NCBI GenBank assembly: GCA_900550965.1
Contig: URUC01000011.1
Span: 1-31,434, forward strand
Length of the DNA: 31,434 nt
Reading direction: 5' to 3'
Source: an uncultured Collinsella sp.
GTDB lineage: Bacteria > Actinomycetota > Coriobacteriia > Coriobacteriales > Coriobacteriaceae
Positions within the stretch are counted from its first letter, which is position 1, and every line of letters begins with the position of its first letter. The notes beneath the pieces were generated by a model. That model was not told the DNA's origin, did not search any database, and saw only the letters and a program-made list of their open reading frames with translations. Below, one piece after another: positions 15,507 through 23,521 of this stretch. The position numbers and the translations under genes were made by a program.

Positions 15507-17849
15507 ATGGCTCAAGATACGTTCGACGTGGGCGGCATGACGTGCGCCGCCTGCCAGGCGCATGTGGACCGCGCCGTGAGCAAGCTCGACGGCGTCCAAA
15601 GCGTCGCGGTCAACCTGCTCGCCGGTTCCATGATGGTCGACTATGACCCCACGCAGGTCTCCCCCGACGATATCTGCACCGCTGTCGACCGCGCAGGCTA
15701 CTCGGCCTCACCCGTCGATGCGGGCACCGGTGCCGCTGGCTCAAACGGCAGCGTGCAAGCCAGGTCCGGCGCCGCCCACATGGAGTCGCCCACCAAAAAA
15801 TTGGAGGCCGCCGCCTCTGCCATGCGCACCCGCCTCATCGTCTCGATCGCATTCCTCATCCCGCTGTTCTACATAGGCATGGGGCACATGCTTGGTTGGC
15901 CGCTGCCCGGTGTCTTCACCGATCACACCCATAGCATGACGCTCGCCCTCACCGAGCTCGTCCTGCTCATCCCCATCATCTATGTCAACGACGCGTACTT
16001 TATCAACGGGTTTAAATCGCTCGTTCACGGCGCGCCCACCATGGACGCCCTCATCGCCGTGGGCGCCACTGCCTCCATCGCCTGGTCGCTCTACGCCATG
16101 TTCATCATGGCCGACCAATTAGCCGCGGGTCAGATCCACGAGGCCATGATGACGGGCATGGACAATCTGTATTTTGAGAGCGCGGGCACGATCCTGTCGC
16201 TGGTCACCGTGGGCAAATACCTCGAGACTCGCAGCAAGTCCAAAACCGGCGGCGCCATCGAGGCGCTGATCGACCTGGCGCCCAAGACCGCGACCGTCGT
16301 TGCCGACGACGGTACCGAAACCACCGTCGACGTCGACGCCATTCTGCCCGGCCAGGTCCTGCGCGTGCGCCCCGGAGAGTCCATCCCCGTCGATGGCGTG
16401 GTGCTCGAAGGCAGCTCGGCCGTGGACGAGAGTGCGCTCACCGGCGAGTCCATCCCCGTGGAAAAGGCCGCCGGTGACACCGTCAACGCCGCCACGGTCA
16501 ACCGCACCGGATCGTTTACCTTCCGCGCCACGCGGGTGGGTGCCGAGACATCGCTCGCCAAGATCATCCAGCTCGTCGAGGACGCCAACGCCACCAAGGC
16601 GCCCATCGCCCGCATGGCCGACAAGGTCGCCGGCGTGTTCGTGCCCGTGGTGTTCGTGATCTCGGCCGTGACCTTTGCGGTATGGATGGCGCTGACCGGC
16701 AGCGTGAACGAGGCGCTCACTTCTGCCGTAGCCGTGCTGGTGATCAGTTGTCCGTGCGCGCTCGGCCTGGCCACACCCGTCGCCATTATGGTGGGCACCG
16801 GCAAGGGCGCCGAAATGGGCATTCTGTTTAAGAGCGCCGAGGCTCTAGAGAACCTGCGCAGCGTGGGCACGGTGGTGCTCGACAAGACGGGCACCGTCAC
16901 CCGCGGCAAGCCGGCCGTGACCGATATCGTGGTTGGCGCACGCGCCGACGGCTCGCCCGCCATGAGCGAAAAAGCGCTGCTCAAGCTGGCCGCCGCGCTG
17001 GAGCGCTCGAGCGAGCACCCGCTGGCCGAGGCGATTATGGCCGAGTGCGAGTCGCGCGGAATCGTCGCGCGCATGGTCGAGAACTTTGCTGCCGTGCCCG
17101 GTCGTGGTGTTACGGCGCGCGAGGGGCAGAATGTCATCGCAGCCGGCAACGTGCGTCTGATGAACGAGCTGGGCGCGGAGGTGCCCGCCGGTCTTGCCGA
17201 GCAGTTCGCTGCCGAGGGCAAGACGCCGCTGTTCTTTGCCAAGAACGGCGAGCTCGTTGGTACCATCGCCGTGGCTGACGAGGTCAAAGAAACGAGTGCC
17301 GAGGCCATCGCCGCGCTGCGTTCGCTCGGCGTCGACGTGCGCATGCTCACCGGCGACAACCGCGTGACGGCCGAGGCCATCGCCCGCCGCGTGGGGCTGA
17401 GCAGCGAACAGGTCATCGCCGACGTCCTCCCCACCGACAAGGAACGCCACGTCCGCGAACTGCAAGATGCGGGCAGCAAGGTCGCCATGGTGGGCGACGG
17501 CATCAACGACTCCCCCGCCCTGGCGCGCGCCGACGTGGGCCTTGCCATCGGCACCGGCGCCGACATCGCCAAGGAGGGCGCCGACGTGGTGCTCATGCGC
17601 AGCGACCTCATGGACGTCGCCCGCGCCATCGAGCTTTCGCGCGCCACGATCCGCAACATCAAGCAGGACCTGTTCTGGGCACTGTTCTACAACGGCATCG
17701 GCATTCCGCTCGCCGCGGGCGTGTTCTTCCCGCTCACCGGATGGCAGCTCTCGCCGATGTTTGGCGCCGCGGCCATGAGCCTGTCGAGCGTGTGCGTCGT
17801 AAGCAATGCGCTGCGCCTGCGAACCTTTAAGCCTAAAGTGGCAAAATAG
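15507..17849 (+). CDS. copA: Copper-exporting P1B-type ATPase
   Basis: The protein has 780 residues and pumps Cu(I) out across the membrane. One N-terminal heavy-metal domain has GGMTCAACQAHV (Cys13, Cys16). The membrane metal site is CPC (415-417) in ISCPCALGLATP. The actuator motif is TGES (312-315). The phosphorylated residue is Asp459 in DKTGT. HPLAEA and GDGINDSP complete the ATP-binding and hinge parts. CPC together with one CxxC domain points to copper or silver rather than zinc. The start ATG 15507 follows AAGGAG. It is the first gene of copA-copZ-csoR, with a CsoR-like operator in its promoter. Confidence 0.95.
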   Translation: MAQDTFDVGGMTCAACQAHVDRAVSKLDGVQSVAVNLLAGSMMVDYDPTQVSPDDICTAVDRAGYSASPVDAGTGAAGSNGSVQARSGAAHMESPTKKLEAAASAMRTRLIVSIAFLIPLFYIGMGHMLGWPLPGVFTDHTHSMTLALTELVLLIPIIYVNDAYFINGFKSLVHGAPTMDALIAVGATASIAWSLYAMFIMADQLAAGQIHEAMMTGMDNLYFESAGTILSLVTVGKYLETRSKSKTGGAIEALIDLAPKTATVVADDGTETTVDVDAILPGQVLRVRPGESIPVDGVVLEGSSAVDESALTGESIPVEKAAGDTVNAATVNRTGSFTFRATRVGAETSLAKIIQLVEDANATKAPIARMADKVAGVFVPVVFVISAVTFAVWMALTGSVNEALTSAVAVLVISCPCALGLATPVAIMVGTGKGAEMGILFKSAEALENLRSVGTVVLDKTGTVTRGKPAVTDIVVGARADGSPAMSEKALLKLAAALERSSEHPLAEAIMAECESRGIVARMVENFAAVPGRGVTAREGQNVIAAGNVRLMNELGAEVPAGLAEQFAAEGKTPLFFAKNGELVGTIAVADEVKETSAEAIAALRSLGVDVRMLTGDNRVTAEAIARRVGLSSEQVIADVLPTDKERHVRELQDAGSKVAMVGDGINDSPALARADVGLAIGTGADIAKEGADVVLMRSDLMDVARAIELSRATIRNIKQDLFWALFYNGIGIPLAAGVFFPLTGWQLSPMFGAAAMSLSSVCVVSNALRLRTFKPKVAK

Positions 17850-17874
17850 GCTCACTATTACGTCCATTTAGAAC

Positions 17875-17974
17875 GGGTTTTCCAGGTGCCAGAGATTGAC
17901 CTGAAAGAGGAGCGACGCGTACTTTGGTACGCGAGCGACGGCTTGAAGGTCAAGGTCGGGTGCCTGGGAAAGCC
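17875..17974. repeat. 100-nt imperfect hairpin between copA and copZ
   Basis: Two 41-nt arms (17882-17922 and 17927-17967) face each other around the loop TTTG. About two thirds of positions pair, including runs such as CGCGTAC/GTACGCG at the tip and TTGACCT/AGGTCAA in the middle. A short internal loop has the same five bases (AGCGA) on both sides. Pairing continues outward through GGGTTTT. The regular register suggests an evolved structure: an intercistronic RNA hairpin or a palindromic repeat. Confidence 0.55.
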
Positions 17975-17996
17975 GACACAACAGAGAGGAATACCG

Positions 17997-18218
17997 ATGC
18001 GATACACAATCAAGACTTCCGGCCTCATGTGCGGCCACTGCGACGCCACCGTCGAGACGGCGTTGCTCAACGTTGCCGGCGTGACCGACGCCGATGCCGA
18101 TCACGAGACTCAGACCGTACAGGTGGAGTGCGCCGACACCGTGACCGCTGAGCAGCTCGCTGCCGCCGTCGAAGACGCCGGTGAGAAATTCCATGCCCTG
18201 TCCGTAACCGCCGCGTAA
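17997..18218 (+). CDS. copZ: Copper chaperone (CopZ-like heavy-metal-associated domain)
   Basis: The protein has 73 residues: a single HMA domain with the metal motif GLMCGHCDATVE (Cys12, Cys15). It ends with the family's AVEDAGEKFHAL helix and strand. It should carry Cu(I) in the cytoplasm to CopA and perhaps to CsoR. The start is ATG 17997 after AGAGGA; an upstream in-frame ATG at 17886 would run through the copA-copZ hairpin and is not used. The spacing places it in the copA operon, ahead of csoR. Confidence 0.9.
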   Translation: MRYTIKTSGLMCGHCDATVETALLNVAGVTDADADHETQTVQVECADTVTAEQLAAAVEDAGEKFHALSVTAA

Positions 18219-18261
18219 CGCCCCGCACGTCCCCCCCCCCGACCAGAAACGAGAACCCGCC

Positions 18262-18534
18262 ATGATGGCAGACCATAAATCGGTGACCCGCATGCTCAAG
18301 ACGGCACGCGGTCAGATCGACGGCATCCTGCGGATGGTCGATGAGGACCGCTACTGCGTCGATATTTCTACGCAGCTCATGGCCACACAGGCGCTCCTCG
18401 CGCGCATCAACGCCGACGTGCTAAAGGCGCATATCGAAGGCTGCGTGACTTCGGCAATCGAATCGGGCGACGAAGACCTCAAGGCCGCCAAGCTCGCCGA
18501 GATCGAACGCGTCGTCGACAAGCTCTCCAAGTAA
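18262..18534 (+). CDS. csoR: CsoR family copper-sensing repressor
   Basis: The protein has 90 residues and is all-helical. The Cu(I) ligands are in place: Cys32 (RYCVDI), His57 and Cys61 (KAHIEGCV), the Cys-His-Cys set of CsoR rather than the pattern of the nickel or formaldehyde relatives RcnR and FrmR. TARGQIDGILRMVDED matches the first conserved helix. It should repress the copA promoter and let go on binding copper. Two ATGs start the gene (18262, 18265), and the ribosome site is weak. A run of ten C (18231-18240) lies in the gap after copZ. Confidence 0.9.
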   Translation: MMADHKSVTRMLKTARGQIDGILRMVDEDRYCVDISTQLMATQALLARINADVLKAHIEGCVTSAIESGDEDLKAAKLAEIERVVDKLSK

Positions 18535-18544
18535 TTGGGGCATT

Positions 18545-18625
18545 GGGGACGGACTGCTTTGCACCTTCTTGGTGCATCGGGGACAGGTATGTTTGCACCA
18601 CCTTGGTGCAGATTGACCTGTCCCC
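18545..18625 (+). repeat. REP-like double hairpin with GGGGAC ends
   Basis: GGGGACAGGT (18579-18588) pairs with ACCTGTCCCC (18616-18625), enclosing GCACCA/TGGTGC (18595-18600 and 18604-18609). An abbreviated relative (GGGGACGGACTG, then GCACC/TGGTGC) precedes it from 18545. It fills most of the gap between csoR and the zinc-ribbon gene. It may also end the copper operon, though no T run follows. Confidence 0.6.
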
Positions 18626-18680
18626 CTTGCTCTAAATCGGGTATAAAGGCGTGCAGCATATCGAACGAAAGGCAATTTGC

Positions 18681-19154
18681 ATGAATGACTTTATGAAGGG
18701 CCGCAATGGCGCCGATGAGCTCACCATCGTTATGGGCTTTGTCGGCATCGTCATCGCGATGATCGGATCGATAGCCCATATCCAGTGGCTCAGCTGGATT
18801 GCCATCGCCGTAATCGTGATTGGCGTGCTGCGCGGCCTGTCCAAAAACATCGACGCACGTCGCAAGGAAAACGCGGCCTTTGTCGCCGCGACCGCTAACG
18901 TCCCCGGCCTGGGCAAGTTCGTAGCGAGCTTGGGTAGCGGCGCCGCGGCTGCCAACGCCTCGCGCACGGCCGGTACCAGCAAGGAAGACTTTGAGCGTGC
19001 CAAGCGCACGGCCAAGAAGATGTGGAAGGGTCGCAAGACCACAGCATACCTCAAGTGCCCCAACTGCGGCCAGATGCTCTCCGTCCCCAAGGGCAAAGGC
19101 AAGATCCGCGTCACCTGCCCCAAGTGCCACGCCAAGATGGAAACCCGCTCCTAA
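18681..19154 (+). CDS. Zinc-ribbon membrane protein, function unknown
   Basis: The protein has 157 residues. Two hydrophobic segments (about 14-32 and 36-52) form a hairpin. An Ala/Lys-rich middle follows, then a C-terminal zinc ribbon with two CxxC knuckles: Cys126/Cys129 (CPNCG) and Cys146/Cys149 (CPKCH), separated by a basic loop. The ribbon would face the cytoplasm if both ends are inside. Such two-helix plus zinc-ribbon proteins are common in Actinobacteria and lack an assigned role. The start ATG 18681 follows GAAAGG; an upstream frame to 18651 has no ribosome site. It is probably monocistronic, between a REP-like hairpin and a terminator. Confidence 0.75.
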   Translation: MNDFMKGRNGADELTIVMGFVGIVIAMIGSIAHIQWLSWIAIAVIVIGVLRGLSKNIDARRKENAAFVAATANVPGLGKFVASLGSGAAAANASRTAGTSKEDFERAKRTAKKMWKGRKTTAYLKCPNCGQMLSVPKGKGKIRVTCPKCHAKMETRS

Positions 19155-19165
19155 CGCCCGCACGC

Positions 19166-19194
19166 GGGACAAATTAATCAGGTTTGTTTGTCCC
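19166..19194 (+). terminator. Hairpin after the zinc-ribbon gene
   Basis: GGGACAAA (19166-19173) pairs perfectly with TTTGTCCC (19187-19194). It begins 12 bp after the stop codon and has no long T run. It may help end the gene together with the stronger hairpin at 19218. Confidence 0.45.
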
Positions 19195-19217
19195 AAATCT
19201 TAAGTATTTGTTCGATA

Positions 19218-19254
19218 AAAAAGCCGAGGCCTCGTGTTGAGACCTCAGCTTTTT
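19218..19254. terminator. Bidirectional terminator between convergent genes
   Basis: AAAAAGC-C-GAGG (19218-19229) faces CCTC-A-GCTTTTT (19243-19254). This gives A/T runs on both sides of a GC stem, so it can stop transcripts from the zinc-ribbon gene and from the convergent amidohydrolase gene. Confidence 0.8.
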
Positions 19255-19287
19255 GCATGCGGCAACGGAGCTGCCCCTTTGTCACAT

Positions 19288-20658
19288 CTACGCCACACCG
19301 TCGCGGGCCAGCTCCTCAGCCAGCGCTTCGGCAGGCATGGCCATAATCGCGTCGAGCTCGGCGTCCACCTCGGGAATACGCTTCACCTTGAGCTTGCGTA
19401 CCAAATCACCGCGACACATCACATGCGTCGGCTCACGCAGAGTGCACAGGTCATCGAGCGGATTCTTGCGCGTCACCAGGATATCGGCGGCCTTGCCGCA
19501 CTCGATCGTACCGGTCTCGCCGCCCAGCCCCAGCAGCTCGGCGTTGACTTGCGTAGCCGTATGCAGCGCGAAGGCGTTGCTCACACCGACATACTTGGCA
19601 AAATAGGCCACCTCACGCCACATGTCGTACTGCGTCACGAACGGGCAGCTTGAGTCCGTGCCCAGGCCCACCTTAATGCCAGCTTCCAGCGCGGCACGGG
19701 CGCTCTCGATGATGCCCGAGCACACGATGTCGCCGTTCTTCTTTTGTGTATCGGTCGAATGGGTCTTTTCCGGGTCGAGCAATACAAACGGCAGCGCCGG
19801 GCTGATCGTGCAGGTCACGCTCGGCGCGCGTCCCTCGAGCTGTGTGCCCGCGGCGCCGCGATACAGCTCCAGGATCTCGGGCGTCATCGGGGCACCGTGC
19901 TCGATCGTGTCGACCCCGGCCTCAAGCGCGGCCTTCACGCCCTCGGTGCTCTCGACATGAGCCATAACCGGCAGGCCCACCTCGTGCGCCGCCTTGCACG
20001 CCGCCGCGGCAACATCGATCGGCATGCGCAGCACGCCCGGCTCGCCAACTTCGGTCGCGTCGAACACGCCACCCGTCACGAACAACTTGATGACGTCGGC
20101 ACCACGAGCGTACAAGTCGCGCACCTGTTCGGCCGCCTCGTCGGGCGTATTGGCGACCTGCGCGAACAGCCCCGCGCCGTGGCCACCCGGCACTGTAACG
20201 CCCGTTCCCGGCGCTACCAGACGCGGACCCTGATACTTGCCGGCATCGATAGCATCGCGCACGGCGATGTCGGCAAACAGCGGGTCACCCGCACCGCGCA
20301 CCGTAGTCACGCCGCTTGCCAGCTGCTGTTGGGCGCTGCCTTTGAGGATGTGGCGAACGATGGCGCGGCCCACGGGATTGTCGAGCTTCTTCATCAGCGC
20401 GCCCGCATCACCCGCCGAGACCGGCTTGCCCGAACCGCACAGATGCACGTGCATATTGATGAGGCCCGGCATGAGATACGCCCCTGCCAGGTCGATGACC
20501 TCGGCCCCCGCTGGAGCTTGGGCCACAGCGCTCGGTCCCATCCAGGTGATGATGCCACGCTCGACGACCACGGCCATATCGGGCTGCGGCTCCATATGCT
20601 CCGAACCATCCAGAACGGTCGCATTGATAAACAATGTGGGACGATCGGCAGATGCCAT
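19288..20658 (-). CDS. Metal-dependent amidohydrolase (imidazolonepropionase/prolidase-like)
   Basis: The protein has 456 residues with the amidohydrolase barrel and its small beta domain. Metal ligands are visible in order: His70/His72 (NMHVHL), Lys191 (ADVIKLFVTGG), His234 (MAHVES), His254 (IEHG) and Asp335 (GTDSSCP). This is the two-metal lysine-bridged subtype that includes Xaa-Pro dipeptidases and carboxypeptidase-like enzymes. The fold does not reveal the substrate. It ends with the family's GKAADILV segment. The start ATG 20658 follows GGGAGGAG; two upstream ATGs in frame lack ribosome sites. The next minus-strand gene starts far upstream, so it is probably transcribed alone. Confidence 0.85.
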   Translation of the reverse strand: MASADRPTLFINATVLDGSEHMEPQPDMAVVVERGIITWMGPSAVAQAPAGAEVIDLAGAYLMPGLINMHVHLCGSGKPVSAGDAGALMKKLDNPVGRAIVRHILKGSAQQQLASGVTTVRGAGDPLFADIAVRDAIDAGKYQGPRLVAPGTGVTVPGGHGAGLFAQVANTPDEAAEQVRDLYARGADVIKLFVTGGVFDATEVGEPGVLRMPIDVAAAACKAAHEVGLPVMAHVESTEGVKAALEAGVDTIEHGAPMTPEILELYRGAAGTQLEGRAPSVTCTISPALPFVLLDPEKTHSTDTQKKNGDIVCSGIIESARAALEAGIKVGLGTDSSCPFVTQYDMWREVAYFAKYVGVSNAFALHTATQVNAELLGLGGETGTIECGKAADILVTRKNPLDDLCTLREPTHVMCRGDLVRKLKVKRIPEVDAELDAIMAMPAEALAEELARDGVA

Positions 20659-20812
20659 ATCGAGCTCCTCCCTCACGATTAACTTGAACATTTGTCCATT
20701 ATCACCCAATGCAGCGACCTAAAGTCGAGCATATCGGTTAACGGAGGGACGAGAGAGATGTGAGGGCAAACGGAGACAGCGTGGCGATACTTCGGCCGTG
20801 CTGACGAAACAC

Positions 20813-20867
20813 CTCAATCTGTAACAGTTAGGCCGCCCCCCCAGGCCGTTAAACGTTACACATCGAG
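20813..20867. repeat. CTGTAAC-type inverted repeat, degraded copy 3
   Basis: CTCAATCTGTAAC (20813-20825) faces GTTACACATCGAG (20855-20867), with two positions out of thirteen not matched. The left arm is identical to the corresponding part of the copy at 15219. It lies between the amidohydrolase and the next gene. Confidence 0.6.
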
Positions 20868-20882
20868 ACTTATCAGCAGCTC

Positions 20883-21590
20883 CTACTCCCACTCCTGCTC
20901 GTAGATGTTGAGCGACTTTACGTACCGCCCCTGGGCGCCCATGATGTCGCGGACCAGACGCAAGAAGAAGCTGATGCACGAGGTGTCAAAGCCGTCCTGC
21001 AGGTCCTCCGGATGCACCGCACCCGGCCCATCGACCGCCGTATCGCTCAGCCGCGCGATGTCATACAGGTAGAGCTGTCCCGCCGTAAGCCAGACATCGT
21101 CGACGCAGGCGAGGCGCACCGCAATCGCGCCGTCACTCCAGTGCTCCTTCTGCACGATATGCGGATCGTAGACATCAAAGCGATGATCGGTGCGTGTGTC
21201 CTTCAGCGCAACCATGCCGTTCGCAGGATCCTTGTCCAAAATGCCAAAGCGCGAGAAATACTGCGTGTCGCGTACCTGCTCGAGCCGCTTGAGCGAGGCA
21301 GGCGAAAGCGATGCCGGCGGCTCGTCAACATACAGCTCGAGCAGCGTCTTGCCATGGCGATAGGGGCGCTCGAAGAGCAGCCAATCGGTAAATGCCATGT
21401 TGTAGGCCATGATTTCGTTTTGCGAAGGCTCGGTGCAATAGCTGAGCCACGGGTCGACAATGATCTCGAACTGTTCGCGCGCCGGCTCCAAAAACTGGAA
21501 CTTCCGCAGCATCCAAAAATGGGCCATGTCGGCAATATCGTTGCCGACGGCTTCGGCTAGCTCTGCTCGGTCAAAAGCGTGGTCAGTCAT
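20883..21590 (-). CDS. Hypothetical protein, 235 residues
   Basis: I do not recognise this family. The protein is soluble and acidic, rich in Asp, Glu and aromatic residues, with no signal peptide or membrane segment. Notable stretches are MAHFWMLRKFQFLEPAREQF, a central EPSQNEIMAYNMAFTDWLLF, and a C-terminal part with FDTSCISFFLRLVRDIMG. Codon use is that of the host and the start ATG 21590 has GAGGAGG seven bases upstream, so it is a real gene. No neighbour suggests a role: a dispersed inverted repeat follows it, and REP-like repeats with an insertion sequence lie upstream. Confidence 0.75.
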   Translation of the reverse strand: MTDHAFDRAELAEAVGNDIADMAHFWMLRKFQFLEPAREQFEIIVDPWLSYCTEPSQNEIMAYNMAFTDWLLFERPYRHGKTLLELYVDEPPASLSPASLKRLEQVRDTQYFSRFGILDKDPANGMVALKDTRTDHRFDVYDPHIVQKEHWSDGAIAVRLACVDDVWLTAGQLYLYDIARLSDTAVDGPGAVHPEDLQDGFDTSCISFFLRLVRDIMGAQGRYVKSLNIYEQEWE

Positions 21591-21885
21591 GGCATCCTCC
21601 TCAAACTGATGGACCTCAATTTGAGCTTACGAGGAAGGTGGGCAGCCACGACCAGCGCGGGCAAAATAGGCCTCCGACTGCAAACCAGATACTGACCAAA
21701 CACTTGACGAAAAGCTTGATCGAAAATGCGCACCGCAACAAAACCGCAGGTAGACATAGACGGCCAACCCGCCCTTTTGAGCCAGATGCCCGCAGCCACC
21801 ACAGAAACAACAGGTGACCACAGCCCGAGAAGTCGACAAATGAACATCCGTACGTCGACAAACGAGCAAACTGCTCGCAAATCCG

Positions 21886-21966
21886 CAAGGAGTGTCCCCG
21901 AGTGCCGACAGAAAAGGAACGTCCCTAACTGCCGGCACTTAGGCGGCACTTAGGGACGTTCCTTTT
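21886..21966. repeat. REP-like pair: inverted copy plus left half of a split copy
   Basis: Bases 21886-21928 are an inverted copy of the repeat at 11249-11301. Bases 21943-21966 repeat its first 24 bases exactly, then break off at TTTT where the insertion sequence begins. The two form an inverted pair, like bacterial interspersed mosaic elements. Upstream, 21591-21885 holds only a nonamer, GTCGACAAA, repeated at 21832 and 21854. Confidence 0.7.
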
Positions 21967-21999
21967 AATATGAGCAGGACATTGTCAAGAGGCAAAATC

Positions 22000-22284
22000 G
22001 GGCCTGGCCCCAACGATATGGGGTCAGGCCCTCTCCCTATATCAACCCGTCCGCGGCGACCTCGGCGTGTCTTACCGACGCTCGTCTTTGCAGTTTAATA
22101 TCCGCCCGTGGCGATCTCTCGCTGGGCAATCCGTTGCTACGGCTGAGGCTTCTACGTCGAACCGACAGTCTGTGCACGCGTGTGGCGCCCTGGGCGCTCG
22201 CAGAAAAGGGACCTGAGGTTCGCCTCAACGGCTTCGGATCGAACCGCTTCCGGGGTGACTGGCTTATGTGCGGGGGACCGCCCC
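22000..22284 (-). ncRNA. Candidate bridge RNA of the IS110-family element
   Basis: Bridge RNAs guide IS110-family recombination and, in IS1111-type elements, are expected on the 3' side of the gene. This non-coding region folds by eye into TGAGG-TTCG-CCTCA (22214-22227), GCGCC/GGCGC (22185-22197) and a final 13-bp GC hairpin (22000-22031). Flanking the second hairpin are two short matches to the target. Bases 22200-22212 match the left target flank and core with one mismatch in 13; 22169-22175 repeat seven bases of the right flank. Matches to the element ends occur at 22094-22101 and 22013-22020. The RNA extent is a guess. Confidence 0.5.
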
Positions 22285-23397
22285 CTACGCCTCCTCGGCC
22301 ATGAGGCCGACCGCCCACACCCAGCAGGCGAGCTCGCGCGCCGTGGCGACGTTCGCCTTGTTGCCGTGGACCCCGCGCGCGAGCAGCGCCTCCCGCCTCT
22401 CGACCAGCCTCCGCACGCCCTTGGCGGCATGCCTCCGGGCGCCCCGGTCCGGGGCCTGGCCCTTGGCGAGGTCCTTCGGCCGCCCCGAGCACGTCAGGTA
22501 GTGCCACGCGGCCTCGACCAGCGTCTTCCTCAGGTGCTTGTTGCCGGCCTTGGTGATCGCGCCCCTGTGGTCGCTCTCCCCGCTGGAGTGCTCGGAGGGC
22601 GTCAGGCCGACCCACGCCGCGAACGAGCGGGCGTTCCTGAACCTCGAGAACTCGCCGGCCTCGAACACGAGGTCGGCGGCGGACGCGGTGTCTACGCCCT
22701 TGAGGCAGCGGAGGGAGTCGACCCTCTTCCTCCACCTGGGCTTGCGGGCCTCGGCCTCGACGAGCCCCTCGAGCCTCGCCTTCTCCTCCGCCGCCCGCCT
22801 GACCGCGTCGACGTAGTAGGCGAGCGCGTCGTTGTCGGCCCTCTCCGCGAACCTTATCGACTCGATCCAGGACCAGTGCGCCCGGGTCCAGTTGCCCTTC
22901 CTGCGGCCGGTGGGCGTCCTCTCGTCGAAGGCGAGCCCGTGCCTGAGCAGGAACTTGGAGAGCCGCTGCTTCGAGCGCGAGAGGTCGTCCCTCGCGTCCT
23001 CGAGCGCCCTGGTCAGGTCGCGGGCGGCCTCGCACTCGTCGTCGGGGACCCACACCTCGACCACGTTGCCGACCGACAGCATGCGGGCGAGGAACTCGGC
23101 GTCGTTGCGGTCGTTCTTCCTGCGCCTGTCCGCGCTGGGCTTGATCATCTTCGAGACGGCGCCGACCACGCAGTCGACCCCCAGGCCGGAGAGCCTCTTC
23201 TGCAGGTCGAAGCCCGTGACCCCGGACTCGTACACGCACCTGGCCCTGGGGTCCACGGAGCGGACCCACTCCGCGACGGCGCCGGCGTCGTAGCCGAAGG
23301 TCGCGGCACGTACCTCCCCGGTCATGACGTCGAGGGAGACGGCCTTTATCGAGCGGGCGTGGACGTCGAGGCCGATGAAGGTGGTAGTATCGAGCAT
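22285..23397 (-). CDS. IS110-family DEDD transposase
   Basis: The protein has 370 residues and catalyses recombination of the element as a DEDD recombinase with a C-terminal serine. The N-terminal RuvC-like domain has Asp11 (IGLDVHARS), Glu57 (CVYESG), and Asp96/Asp99 (KNDRNDAEFL). After a coiled, Arg/Glu-rich middle comes the Tnp20-type domain: CLKGVDTASAADLV and AWVGLTPSEHSSGE with the likely nucleophile Ser271 or Ser272, then RGAITKAGNKHLR. The frame is intact, so the element may be active. The start is ATG 23397 after GGAAGGGG; ATG 23412 is possible. A GGGGG/CCCCC hairpin begins at the stop codon. Confidence 0.92.
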   Translation of the reverse strand: MLDTTTFIGLDVHARSIKAVSLDVMTGEVRAATFGYDAGAVAEWVRSVDPRARCVYESGVTGFDLQKRLSGLGVDCVVGAVSKMIKPSADRRRKNDRNDAEFLARMLSVGNVVEVWVPDDECEAARDLTRALEDARDDLSRSKQRLSKFLLRHGLAFDERTPTGRRKGNWTRAHWSWIESIRFAERADNDALAYYVDAVRRAAEEKARLEGLVEAEARKPRWRKRVDSLRCLKGVDTASAADLVFEAGEFSRFRNARSFAAWVGLTPSEHSSGESDHRGAITKAGNKHLRKTLVEAAWHYLTCSGRPKDLAKGQAPDRGARRHAAKGVRRLVERREALLARGVHGNKANVATARELACWVWAVGLMAEEA

Positions 23398-23521
23398 GGG
23401 AGCCCCTTCCATGAATGCGGCGTGGCCGCCGCGGCTGAATTAGACACTCACCATTGTCGGCCTAATCCGCGGTCTTTCATGCAGCAGGGGCTCTCAATGT
23501 TTTATGTCCTGCTCATATCGT

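Larger units (their letters stand above)
21967..23521 (-). mobile_element. IS110-family insertion sequence (IS1111-like layout)
   Basis: This element of about 1555 bp carries one DEDD transposase gene. Near its ends it has a perfect 15-bp inverted repeat, ATATGAGCAGGACAT (21968-21982), and its complement at 23504-23518. The left edge is set by comparison with the intact repeat at 11249. On the right the repeat resumes as CTGTGCCGG at 23522. No target duplication is evident, as usual for the family. Subterminal repeats and a long non-coding stretch (318 nt) on the 3' side of the gene fit the IS1111 branch. The edges may be off by a few bases. Confidence 0.8.

Noticed and set aside
21587..21949. 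120-codon Cys/Arg-rich minus-strand open frame
   Set aside because: It runs through the REP-like repeat and has no ribosome site or plausible fold.
22227..22252. tRNA-like T-arm (GGTTCGATCC on the minus strand)
   Set aside because: The flanking stems do not make a tRNA cloverleaf. It lies inside the non-coding part of the insertion sequence.
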